Below are positions 1 through 5,542 of a stretch of 14,533 bases of DNA, piece by piece. The first letter of the stretch is position 1. Every line of letters begins with the position of its first letter. The position numbers were made by a program, and so were the translations under genes. The notes beneath the pieces were generated by a model. It saw nothing but the letters and a program-made list of their open reading frames with translations. It had not been told where the DNA came from and searched no databases. Source of the stretch: an uncultured bacterium (GTDB taxonomy: Bacteria > Bacillota > Clostridia > Oscillospirales > Butyricicoccaceae); assembly GCA_905215125.1 (NCBI GenBank), contig CAJMOV010000020.1, positions 1 through 14,533 of the forward strand. The letters run 5' to 3'.

Positions 1-13
1 TTACCGTCGACTG

Positions 14-40
14 GACTGCCGCTTGCGGCAGTCTTTTTTT
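14..40 (+). terminator. Intrinsic terminator of an upstream off-window gene
   Basis: A GC-rich hairpin (arms GACTGCCG and CGGCAGTC, 14-21 and 26-33, short CTTG loop) is followed directly by seven T residues on the + strand. It has the form of a rho-independent terminator for a + strand gene ending before the window. It separates that gene from the padR promoter. Confidence 0.85.
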
Positions 41-98
41 AGCCCAATTCTCTGATAAGCTATTGTATATTAAAAGTTATTTTATTTTTAAAAATACC

Positions 99-127
99 TT
101 GACAGGCGAAGTATATTATGATATCAT
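99..127 (+). promoter_or_regulatory. Promoter of the padR operon with a palindrome over the -10
   Basis: TTGACA at 99-104 and TATCAT at 122-127 are separated by 17 bp, close to the sigma-A consensus. The upstream side (61-98) is very AT-rich. The perfect palindrome ATGATATCAT (118-127) lies on the -10, which is a natural place for PadR autorepression. That it is the PadR operator is inferred from position only. Confidence 0.75.
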
Positions 128-153
128 GCACTTAGCAAAGGAGGTGAAAGCCC

Positions 154-483
154 ATGTCCATTGCTTCGGACATCATCCGCGGGCATACAGAAACCATCAT
201 TCTGGCCCGCCTTCTCAGGTCGGACAGCTATGGCTACGAAATCAACAAATCCATTCAGCAGTCCACCGGCGGTCAGTATGAGCTAAAGGAGGCAACGCTG
301 TACACCGCCTTTCGCCGGCTGGAGCAAAACGGCTACATCAGCTCCTATTGGGGGGACGAGGGCAGCGGCGCCCGCCGCCGTTATTACCGTATCACTCCGT
401 CCGGGCGGGCCTTTTACAAGCAAAACTGCCTGGATTGGGAAAGGGCCAAACAAATGATTGATCAACTGATTAAGGGGGATTGA
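154..483 (+). CDS. PadR family transcriptional regulator
   Basis: This 109-residue protein has the compact length of minimal (subfamily 2) PadR repressors. The N-terminal helix (residues 1-22) leads into the winged helix-turn-helix: the stretch around residues 25-60 contains the family-typical YGYEINKSI and the ATLYTAFRRLEQNGYI recognition-helix region, followed by the basic wing (GARRRYYRITPSG, about 72-84). The C-terminal helix would form the dimer interface. The start is fixed by AAAGGAGGTG ending about 7 nt before the ATG. It is the first gene of an operon with a HAAS/DUF4097 protein and an MFS transporter, a common arrangement in which PadR represses its own operon until an inducer is bound. 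The inducer cannot be read from sequence. Confidence 0.95.
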   Translation: MSIASDIIRGHTETIILARLLRSDSYGYEINKSIQQSTGGQYELKEATLYTAFRRLEQNGYISSYWGDEGSGARRRYYRITPSGRAFYKQNCLDWERAKQMIDQLIKGD

Positions 484-487
484 CAAG

Positions 488-598
488 ATGAAACGCAAGC
501 CAAGCTGCGATTATACCCGCACTTACCGTGAAACCCTCGAATATGAGCTTCTGCGATTTGCCCTTTATTCCTGCAGCCCGCTGTGGCGCAATATCTGA
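488..598 (+). CDS. Predicted 36-residue small protein between padR and the DUF4097 gene
   Basis: An ATG lies 4 nt after the padR stop and opens a 36-codon frame ending in TGA at 596-598. AAGGGGG (472-478) sits 9 nt upstream as a ribosome binding site. The next gene's binding site begins right after this stop, so the ORF fills the gap between padR and the following gene almost exactly. The product starts with a basic segment (MKRKPSCDY), then has an aromatic and leucine-rich helical stretch (TYRETLEYELLRFALYS) and ends in PLWRNI. No signal peptide or full membrane span is evident. I do not recognise the family. It could be a real small protein or a coupling ORF that carries ribosomes to the next start. 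Spacing and binding site support translation; function is unknown. Confidence 0.55.
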   Translation: MKRKPSCDYTRTYRETLEYELLRFALYSCSPLWRNI

Positions 599-612
599 CG
601 GGAGGAACCACC

Positions 613-1848
613 ATGCATGACAAAATCAGAAAGCACGTCAACATGCTTTTACAGCCCGCCCCTGACTGCCCGGAAAAAAAGGAAATTGCCGAGGAAATGT
701 CCCTCAACCTGACGGAGAAATACGACGACCTTGTCTCCCAGGGCCGCGACGGCGACGACGCCTATCGCGAGGTCATCGCCGGCATCGGCGACGTGGGCGA
801 AATCATCTCCTTCATCCGCGGTGCGCGCGAGGTACGGCAAAATGAAGAGGACAACGCGCCGGGCAGCCCCTTTTCGGGTTTTGAAGATCGGGTGCGCACC
901 TGGAGCGACCAGTTGGCCCGCAGCATCGAAGAACCGATGCGCACTATGGCCGATGAGCTCAAGACAGCCGCCAAAAAGGTCGAAGCCAGCGCCAAAAATT
1001 TTCACGGCATTTTCCGCTGCGACTACGCCTTCGACGCCGAAGGTATCGGCAGCCTGCTTGTAGAAATGCGTTCAGGCGACCTGACTCTCGGCGTCAGCGA
1101 CGATGAGCAAATCCATGTGATTGAACGCAGCCGCGCCGAACTCAACGAACAACAGCGGGCCAGCTTTGACCGCTCGGGCGACTGCCTACGCATTTCACAG
1201 GGACGCAATTACGTCGGCTTTTTCTTCTTCGGCTTCGGCATCATTTCCTCTGATCTGGAAATTCGCCTGCCAAAGCGCGCTTGGCGCAGCATCATTGCCA
1301 GCGGCGTTGCCGATGTTGAAGTGAACGGGCTGGATTGCCAGTCCATGTCGATCAAAAGCAGCTCGGGCGATATGAATTTCCGGCTGCTGAACACGCAAAG
1401 ACTAATGATCGAGAGCATCACCGACGATATCGACCTGACAGGCAACGTCGGGATGCTGGACATCCGCAGCAAAAGTGGGGACATCGACCTGCGCGACGCC
1501 GCTGTCGACTCGCTTTCAGTCGACCTGGTTTCCGGCGATATTGTTTTTGAAGGAAGCCTGCGCCGCGCCGCCTTCAAAGGAAAGTCAAGCGATGCCCGCA
1601 TCTCCTCCAGCACTCCGCTTGAAGCGCTGAGTATTGATACCATATCCGGCGACGTTCGTCTCTCCCTGCCGGAAAACGATGGTTTTTCCGTCAAATACAA
1701 GCGGGTTTCCGGCGACCTGCGCAGCGACTTCAGCCTGACGACCTCCCTCAACAGCCGAGACGGCGTCGCCGTCTACAAAGACGGCTGCCAGCCGCCCTAT
1801 AGCATTTCAACCGTCAGCGGGGATATCCACATCATCCGCAGGCGGTAA
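613..1848 (+). CDS. HAAS/DUF1700-like domain plus DUF4097 beta-repeat protein
   Basis: This 411-residue protein has two parts. Residues 1-70 form a helical domain like the HAAS/DUF1700 domains found beside PadR regulators, with the usual pattern ending in an AYREVIAGIGDVGEII-like segment. A charged, probably coiled helix follows (about 90-130). Residues 135-411 are a DUF4097 (putative adhesin) beta-repeat region in which the turn motif SGD recurs at about 154, 188, 251, 288, 307, 345, 366 and 402. The only strongly hydrophobic stretch (about 200-212) is too short for a clear membrane anchor, so a cytoplasmic location is plausible. An in-frame ATG exists 30 nt upstream, but GGGAGG (599-604) points to the start used here. 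The name adhesin reflects fold similarity; a role in sensing or scaffolding next to PadR is inference. Confidence 0.85.
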   Translation: MHDKIRKHVNMLLQPAPDCPEKKEIAEEMSLNLTEKYDDLVSQGRDGDDAYREVIAGIGDVGEIISFIRGAREVRQNEEDNAPGSPFSGFEDRVRTWSDQLARSIEEPMRTMADELKTAAKKVEASAKNFHGIFRCDYAFDAEGIGSLLVEMRSGDLTLGVSDDEQIHVIERSRAELNEQQRASFDRSGDCLRISQGRNYVGFFFFGFGIISSDLEIRLPKRAWRSIIASGVADVEVNGLDCQSMSIKSSSGDMNFRLLNTQRLMIESITDDIDLTGNVGMLDIRSKSGDIDLRDAAVDSLSVDLVSGDIVFEGSLRRAAFKGKSSDARISSSTPLEALSIDTISGDVRLSLPENDGFSVKYKRVSGDLRSDFSLTTSLNSRDGVAVYKDGCQPPYSISTVSGDIHIIRRR

Positions 1849-1866
1849 CCGGAGTAAGGGGACAAA

Positions 1867-3117
1867 ATGAATAAGCTGTCTGCATCGACGCGCGAGGGAT
1901 TCAACCTGTGGCTCTCGGTCGCCGGGCAGGGGGTATCGGGCCTGGGGCATTACCTGTTTTCTTTTGCCATGGGGCTTTATGTCCTCTCCCTGACCGGCTC
2001 GGCGCAAAGCTATGCCGTCGCCGTCTCCATCGGCCTTTTGCCTTCGGCGCTGCTCTCGCCTATTGTCGGCGCACTGGCCGACCGCGTCAGCAAAAAGCTG
2101 CTCATCGTCGGCAGCGACGCATTGAACTGCGTCATACTGCTTTCGGCCTTTTTCTTTACCCTGCATAAACCGCTGACGGTGTCGGGCGTTTACCTGCTCA
2201 CCCTGCTGATGTCAGTGCTCAGCCCCTTTGTCAATGTTACCTTTACGGCGGCTGCGCCCCGCCTGGTCTCCGACAGGCGGCTGTCGCAGCTGGCGTCCTA
2301 CCGTTCAGCCGTCACCAGTGTCATTCAGGTGGCCGCCCCCGTTCTGCGCGGCGCTATCTACGCGCTCATCGACGTCCGGCTTTTCCTGCTGCTGTCGTCC
2401 GCCGCCTTCGGGCTGTCGGCCGTCAGCGAGCTGTTCATTGATTTTCACTTCAGCCCCCTTCCCTCTGCCGCAGAGCAGCAGGAGCCTTTTTTCAAGACGC
2501 TGGCAGGTGGCGCCAAATACCTTACCTCCTCCGTTTTTTTGCTGGCCATCATGGGTATCTCCATGATGCTCAACCTGCTTTTTTCCGCTATTGACGCCCT
2601 TCTGCCCTATTCGGTGCTGGAGGTGCTGGCGCTCGGCGAAAATGTCTACGGTATTATCATCGGCGGCTTTTCTGTCGGCGGTTTGCTGGGCGCGCTGTAT
2701 ATCGGCCGGCGCGATGTCCGCTTCTCCCGTCCGCTGATGGTGCGCTGCGTCGCCGTTATGGCGGTGCTGATGGCGCTTATCGCCGTCCCCCTCTCCCTGC
2801 CCCTAGACAAGAGGGTTTGCGCCGCGCTGCTGTGCGCTGCCGTCTTTACCATGGGGCTTGCCGCTTCCTTCGCCAATGTCACCATCAACGTCTTTCTGCA
2901 GCGTATCGTCCCCGGGTGCCTGCTCGGACGGGTCAACGGGCTGTTCAGCATGTCTTCTATGCTGCTCATGCCGGTGGGCATGCTGATTTTCGGCACGCTG
3001 GCCGATCTTTTCCCCGCCGCCGCCATTTTCCTAGCCTGCTCAGCTCTGCTTGCCCCCATCGCGCTGCTTGTCCGCCGCGTAGCTTCGCTGGACAAAGCGG
3101 TGGCCAGCTTGACTTAG
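1867..3117 (+). CDS. MFS transporter, probable drug or metabolite exporter
   Basis: This 416-residue polytopic membrane protein has about 12 hydrophobic segments, the usual major facilitator size. The loop after the second segment carries motif A in the form GALADRVSKKLLI (about 68-80), typical of proton-coupled efflux MFS proteins such as the MefA-like macrolide exporters. The family as a whole moves small molecules across the cytoplasmic membrane; the substrate cannot be predicted here. It starts 18 nt after the DUF4097-type gene behind GGAGTAAGGGG and is the last gene of the PadR operon. Its position suggests that PadR induces it in response to the exported compound or to envelope stress, which is inference. 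Confidence 0.9.
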   Translation: MNKLSASTREGFNLWLSVAGQGVSGLGHYLFSFAMGLYVLSLTGSAQSYAVAVSIGLLPSALLSPIVGALADRVSKKLLIVGSDALNCVILLSAFFFTLHKPLTVSGVYLLTLLMSVLSPFVNVTFTAAAPRLVSDRRLSQLASYRSAVTSVIQVAAPVLRGAIYALIDVRLFLLLSSAAFGLSAVSELFIDFHFSPLPSAAEQQEPFFKTLAGGAKYLTSSVFLLAIMGISMMLNLLFSAIDALLPYSVLEVLALGENVYGIIIGGFSVGGLLGALYIGRRDVRFSRPLMVRCVAVMAVLMALIAVPLSLPLDKRVCAALLCAAVFTMGLAASFANVTINVFLQRIVPGCLLGRVNGLFSMSSMLLMPVGMLIFGTLADLFPAAAIFLACSALLAPIALLVRRVASLDKAVASLT

Positions 3118-3132
3118 GCGGCCGCCGCATAT

Positions 3133-3167
3133 AAAAAAAGGCCGGATCCCCACCGGGGGATTCGGCC
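3133..3167. terminator. Bidirectional terminator between convergent genes
   Basis: A 12-bp hairpin (3140-3167, arms GGCCGGATCCCC and GGGGATTCGGCC, one G-T pair) lies between the MFS gene and the convergent zinc-ribbon gene. Seven A residues at 3133-3139 become a U-run on the - strand, so it is strongest for the - strand gene. On the + strand it is followed by TTCGGCTTTT and may also end the PadR operon. Confidence 0.85.
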
Positions 3168-3175
3168 TTCGGCTT

Positions 3176-3487
3176 TTACTTTTCCGCATCGGCGGCGGCA
3201 ACGATATGTATCGCCTCCCCGCACTGCGGGCAATAGGGCGGCGTCTTGCACATCAGGACGTCGACGGCGCTGCCTCGCACAATAAGCCTGCTCCCGCAGG
3301 CAGGGCAGCGGTACAGCTTATCGGCCATGCTCGCTCCGATAAGGCTGGCCGCGCCGCCCGCCAAAATAATGCCATAGGCATATGCTGGAAGCAGGACGGC
3401 AAAAAAGCTCCCTACGATCATGGTGAATATTCCGCCCCACTCCAGGATTCGGGCAATCCGCAGTCGTCCTTTGTTGATTTTCAGCAC
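3176..3487 (-). CDS. Small membrane protein with a C-terminal zinc ribbon
   Basis: This 103-residue protein of unknown function has two adjacent hydrophobic segments (about 17-36 and 38-54) forming a helical hairpin, then a cytoplasmic-looking zinc ribbon: CPAC at 61-64 and CPQCG at 86-90, with an extra cysteine at 80. The start is a GTG behind a purine-rich AAGGGGCGGG; the nearby ATG reads into a stop after one codon. It has its own promoter and terminator, so it is a single-gene unit. Zinc ribbons of this kind bind metal structurally and often mediate protein or nucleic-acid contacts. I do not recognise a named family and infer no function. Confidence 0.8.
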   Translation of the reverse strand: MLKINKGRLRIARILEWGGIFTMIVGSFFAVLLPAYAYGIILAGGAASLIGASMADKLYRCPACGSRLIVRGSAVDVLMCKTPPYCPQCGEAIHIVAAADAEK

Positions 3488-3520
3488 ATTTCCCGCCCCT
3501 TTTCAGCATATTTTGGTTAC

Positions 3521-3550
3521 AGTATACCAATCCGCAGTCCATTGTGTCAA
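3521..3550 (-). promoter_or_regulatory. Promoter of the zinc-ribbon membrane protein gene
   Basis: Read on the - strand, TTGACA (3550-3545) is followed after 18 bp by TATACT (3526-3521), close to the vegetative consensus. It lies 34 nt upstream of the GTG start at 3487, leaving a short leader that holds the ribosome binding site. Confidence 0.7.
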
Positions 3551-3561
3551 CGTAAAAGAGA

Positions 3562-3586
3562 AAAGCAGGGGTTAAGCCCCTGCTTT
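3562..3586 (-). terminator. Hairpin, probable terminator on the - strand
   Basis: A 10-bp stem (3562-3571 with 3577-3586, core GCAGGGG/CCCCTGC, 5-nt loop) is followed on the - strand by TCTCTTTTA. The U-tract is broken, so termination may be partial. It would end - strand transcripts that pass the weaker hairpin near 3680, just before the next - strand promoter. Confidence 0.55.
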
Positions 3587-3671
3587 CCGTGCTGTTGGAA
3601 GTATCTAATCTATCGCCGCGTAGCCGCGTCTGCGCCGCAGTGCAAGGCCAGTCTGCCTGCCGGGCTGCAAT

Positions 3672-3690
3672 AAAAAAACCGCTTTCGCGG
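3672..3690 (-). terminator. Short terminator after the 31-residue peptide gene
   Basis: On the - strand a CCGC-GAAA-GCGG hairpin (3690-3679), with a stable GNRA tetraloop, is followed by seven U residues (3678-3672). The stem is only 4-5 bp, so termination is probably incomplete, in keeping with a second hairpin about 90 nt downstream. It lies 28 nt after the stop of the small ORF at 3718-3813. Confidence 0.55.
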
Positions 3691-3717
3691 CGTACCTTCC
3701 TGTTCTGGGGGGACGAT

Positions 3718-3813
3718 CTACTTTTCACTGATGTAGATGTCTTCGTCCCGGAAAATCAGCTCGTCGATATCACCGTAATGATAATCGAAATACACCACAT
3801 TATCCTTTCTCAT
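3718..3813 (-). CDS. Predicted 31-residue acidic, aromatic small protein
   Basis: The frame encodes 31 residues rich in Asp, Glu, Tyr, Phe and Ile (MRKDNVVYFDYHY near the start, DIDELIFRDEDIYISEK at the end). It has no membrane span and no cysteine. A longer in-frame start exists at 3927, but it lies next to the sigF terminator. The ATG at 3813 is preceded by a near-perfect AAAGGAGGT five bases upstream and is clearly preferred. It also has a promoter-like region upstream and a terminator downstream, so it looks like an independent small gene. I do not recognise the family. The short alternating hydrophobic and acidic pattern suggests an extended or beta segment that binds a partner, which is speculation. 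Confidence 0.7.
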   Translation of the reverse strand: MRKDNVVYFDYHYGDIDELIFRDEDIYISEK

Positions 3814-3841
3814 GGCTACCTCCTTTCTGCTTTTGGCTAAC

Positions 3842-3873
3842 CATAGTATACCGTATTCTATGCAAAAGCGCAA
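3842..3873 (-). promoter_or_regulatory. Promoter of the 31-residue peptide gene, -10 inside a palindrome
   Basis: On the - strand TATACT (3850-3845) is a good -10; 17 bp upstream is TTGCGC (3873-3868), a poor -35. The -10 lies inside an inverted repeat with arms CATAGTATAC (3842-3851) and GTATTCTATG (3853-3862), one base apart, with 9 of 10 positions complementary. Such a palindrome over a weak promoter suggests a dimeric repressor site. Confidence 0.55.
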
Positions 3874-3928
3874 GGGATGTTGCCTAAATCTTTTGTAAAA
3901 TTTCCGTAAGCCTGTACTAAAAATCAAT

Positions 3929-3954
3929 AAAAGCCGCCCCCGCGGACGGCTTTT
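3929..3954 (-). terminator. Terminator of the spoIIA-sigF operon
   Basis: Arms AAAAGCCG (3929-3936) and CGGCTTTT (3947-3954) form a hairpin with a C/G-rich 10-nt loop. On the - strand it is followed by a T-rich tract (3928-3919). It lies 10 nt past the sigF stop and also blocks read-through into the 31-residue gene. Confidence 0.8.
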
Positions 3955-3964
3955 ACTGCCGGGA

Positions 3965-4666
3965 TTATCCTGTCAACGCCTGCCGCAGCATGGCGACGGC
4001 GCGGCGCTCCACGCGGGATACCTGCACCTGCGAGATGCCAAGGATGTCTGCCGCCTTCTGCTGGGTCAAATCTCGGAAAAACCGCAGCGCCAGAACCGAT
4101 CTTTCAAGCTCGGGCAAGCATCCCATAGCCTCGCGCAGAGCGATGCTTTCCACCAGCCTTTCCTCAATGCCCTCGCCCAGCACATCCTGAAGGGTGAAGC
4201 CCTCCTCCCCGATGTCGGCGTCGAGGGAAAAGGTCCCCGCCCCCGCCTGTTCACAGACGGCGACGTCGGCCGCCGTCAGCCCCGTCGCCTCGCACAGGTC
4301 GCTCAGGCGGATGTCCCCCTGACGCTCGCGCTCCAGCCGCGCCTTGGCCGCGTAGACGCGGGCAGCGTTTTCCTTAACGCTGCGGCTGACCTTGATAATG
4401 CCGTCGTCGCGCAGAAACCGCTTGATCTCCCCTGTGATTTTGGGGACAGCATAGGTGGAAAGCCGGGTTCCAAAGGCGGGGTCATACCCCCGTACCGCCT
4501 TGATAAAGCCGATGCTGCCCAGCTGGAAAAGATCCTCCGCTTCCACCCCGCGGCCGAGAAAGCGGCGCACGACGCTCCAGATGAGGGTACTGTTTTCCTC
4601 GACCAGCTGTTCCAGCTCGTCTTCGGTATAACGGCGGGGGACTTCTTCCAATGCGGGGCCGGTCAT
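3965..4666 (-). CDS. sigF: RNA polymerase sporulation sigma factor sigma-F
   Basis: This 233-residue sigma-70 family protein directs early forespore transcription. Region 2 is clear: VEAEDLFQLGSIGFIKAV (41-58) binds core polymerase, and the STYAVPKITGEIKRFLRDDG segment (70-89) is the -10 recognition and melting region, followed by KVSRSVKEN. Region 4 ends in a helix-turn-helix TQQKAADILGISQVQVSRVE (201-220) for the -35. The ISQVQVSR sequence is characteristic of the sigma-F/sigma-G group. The N terminus is about 20 residues shorter than in Bacillus and lacks the sigma-G leader motif. Placement after spoIIAA and spoIIAB settles the call as sigma-F. Its start overlaps the spoIIAB stop (ATGA), which suggests translational coupling and matched amounts of sigma factor and anti-sigma factor. 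Confidence 0.97.
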   Translation of the reverse strand: MTGPALEEVPRRYTEDELEQLVEENSTLIWSVVRRFLGRGVEAEDLFQLGSIGFIKAVRGYDPAFGTRLSTYAVPKITGEIKRFLRDDGIIKVSRSVKENAARVYAAKARLERERQGDIRLSDLCEATGLTAADVAVCEQAGAGTFSLDADIGEEGFTLQDVLGEGIEERLVESIALREAMGCLPELERSVLALRFFRDLTQQKAADILGISQVQVSRVERRAVAMLRQALTG

Positions 4667-5121
4667 TGCCCCTTCCCTTCCCCCTGCGCGCGCTGGGATA
4701 AGGTCTTCTGCATCCGCACTGTCGTGCCCTTGCCCGGCTTAGAGCGCACATACAGCTTGTCCATGAAGCTCTCCATGATGGTAAAGCCCATGCCGGACCG
4801 CAGCGCATCCCCGGTGGTGAACAGCGGCGTGCGGGCGCGCGCGATGTCGTCGATGCCGCAGCCGCTGTCGCGGACGATGATCTCCACCGTCGCCGGCTCG
4901 TACAGCCGGACCGTCATGCTGATTTGCCCGACGCTGTCGCGGTAGGCGTGGACTATGCAGTTGGTCACTGCCTCTGATACCGCGGTCTTGATATCATTCA
5001 GCTCGTCCAGCGTCGGGTCGAGCTGGGCAATAAACGCAGCGGCCGACGCACGGGCGAACGATTCGTTGTTGGACTTGCTGGGAAAGCGCAGGGCGACGCT
5101 GTTAAACACTTTCTTTTTCAT
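4663..5121 (-). CDS. spoIIAB: Anti-sigma-F factor and serine kinase SpoIIAB
   Basis: This 152-residue GHKL-fold ATPase/kinase holds sigma-F inactive in the predivisional cell and mother cell and phosphorylates SpoIIAA. The ATP-binding boxes are all present: N-box SEAVTNCIVHAY (49-60, Glu50 and Asn54), G1 box DSGCGI (85-90), a lid with a TPLFTT segment (98-103), G2 box RSGMGF (108-113) and KGTTV (131-135). The start has TAAAGGAG upstream and lies 18 nt after the spoIIAA stop; the end overlaps sigF by 4 nt. A charged tail of about 12 residues after the catalytic domain is slightly longer than usual. Confidence 0.97.
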   Translation of the reverse strand: MKKKVFNSVALRFPSKSNNESFARASAAAFIAQLDPTLDELNDIKTAVSEAVTNCIVHAYRDSVGQISMTVRLYEPATVEIIVRDSGCGIDDIARARTPLFTTGDALRSGMGFTIMESFMDKLYVRSKPGKGTTVRMQKTLSQRAQGEGKGQ

Positions 5122-5139
5122 GTTATGTATCTCCTTTAG

Positions 5140-5445
5140 CTAAACGAAGAGCATCATTTTATGCAGCCCGGCGGCGTCGAGCACGCGGCGCGCCTGCGGC
5201 TGCGCGCCGCGCACGCAGAAATGTCCCCCGCTTTCCTGGCAGGCGCGGAAGGCGCGCAGCACCACTGCGATGCCCGAGCTGTCCATAAACCCTACCCCGG
5301 TCAAATCCAAAATGACGCTGCGGGGCACCCCTTCGTCGATGATTTCGCCGATGCGACGCATGGCGGTGACCGCTTCATGGTGTCCCAGCTCCCCTTCCAA
5401 CGCAATACAAAGGGCGCCGCCCTCTTGCTTACATAGCATTTCCAT
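5140..5445 (-). CDS. spoIIAA: Anti-anti-sigma factor SpoIIAA
   Basis: This 101-residue STAS-domain protein displaces sigma-F from SpoIIAB when dephosphorylated. The phosphorylation motif is seen in ILDLTGVGFMDSSGIAVVL (residues 45-63): Ser56 in the D-S-S-G motif corresponds to the serine phosphorylated by SpoIIAB and dephosphorylated by SpoIIE in Bacillus. The reading frame stays open upstream to 5583, but the ATG at 5445 has AGAGGTG just ahead of it and gives the standard family length and N terminus. It is the first gene of the spoIIA operon. The expected sigma-H promoter is not obvious in the 97 nt before it, which are mostly occupied by a large hairpin. Confidence 0.95.
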   Translation of the reverse strand: MEMLCKQEGGALCIALEGELGHHEAVTAMRRIGEIIDEGVPRSVILDLTGVGFMDSSGIAVVLRAFRACQESGGHFCVRGAQPQARRVLDAAGLHKMMLFV

Positions 5446-5469
5446 GTTTTCACCTCTGTCTCTGTCGGC

Positions 5470-5485
5470 TTGTCCATCTGGACAA
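5470..5485. repeat. 16-bp palindrome just upstream of spoIIAA
   Basis: TTGTCCA (5470-5476) and TGGACAA (5479-5485) form a perfect inverted repeat with a 2-bp spacer, ending 24 bp upstream of the spoIIAA ATG. It abuts the larger hairpin at 5485-5520. Part of it is also a direct repeat: GGCTTGTCCA (5467-5476) recurs with one change as GGCGTGTCCA (5493-5502). It could be an operator or a leader hairpin; the sequence alone does not decide. Confidence 0.5.
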
Positions 5486-5520
5486 AAATAATGGCGTGTC
5501 CACAGACACACCATTATTTT
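5485..5520 (-). terminator. Large hairpin between folC and spoIIAA, probable folC terminator
   Basis: Arms of 16 nt (5485-5500 and 5505-5520) enclose a 4-nt loop. On the - strand all pairs form, with one G-U; on the + strand that position is a C-A mismatch, so the RNA is better paired on the - strand. The A/T ends of the stem supply the U-tract (ATTATTTTTG) on the - strand. It begins 23 nt past the folC stop, as expected of a terminator, but leaves only about 40 nt before spoIIAA. Confidence 0.65.
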
Positions 5521-5542
5521 ACAAAAATTCCCTTGTCGTTTT

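Noticed and set aside
63..281. A 72-codon + strand frame over the padR promoter and start
   Set aside because: It starts upstream of the padR -35, overlaps padR out of frame, and has no ribosome binding site or domain.
583..612. An upstream in-frame start for the HAAS-DUF4097 protein
   Set aside because: The GGGAGG at 599-604 lies inside this extension and serves the ATG at 613. The extra ten residues do not look like part of the domain and would overlap the small ORF.
3814..3927. A longer 69-codon version of the 31-residue peptide
   Set aside because: The extension begins at the edge of the sigF terminator, crosses the promoter and palindrome, and has no binding site, while the start at 3813 has a near-perfect one.
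3965..4666. Assignment of the sigma factor as sigma-G instead of sigma-F
   Set aside because: The two are close in sequence, but the protein lacks the sigma-G N-terminal leader and is the third gene of a spoIIAA-spoIIAB operon.
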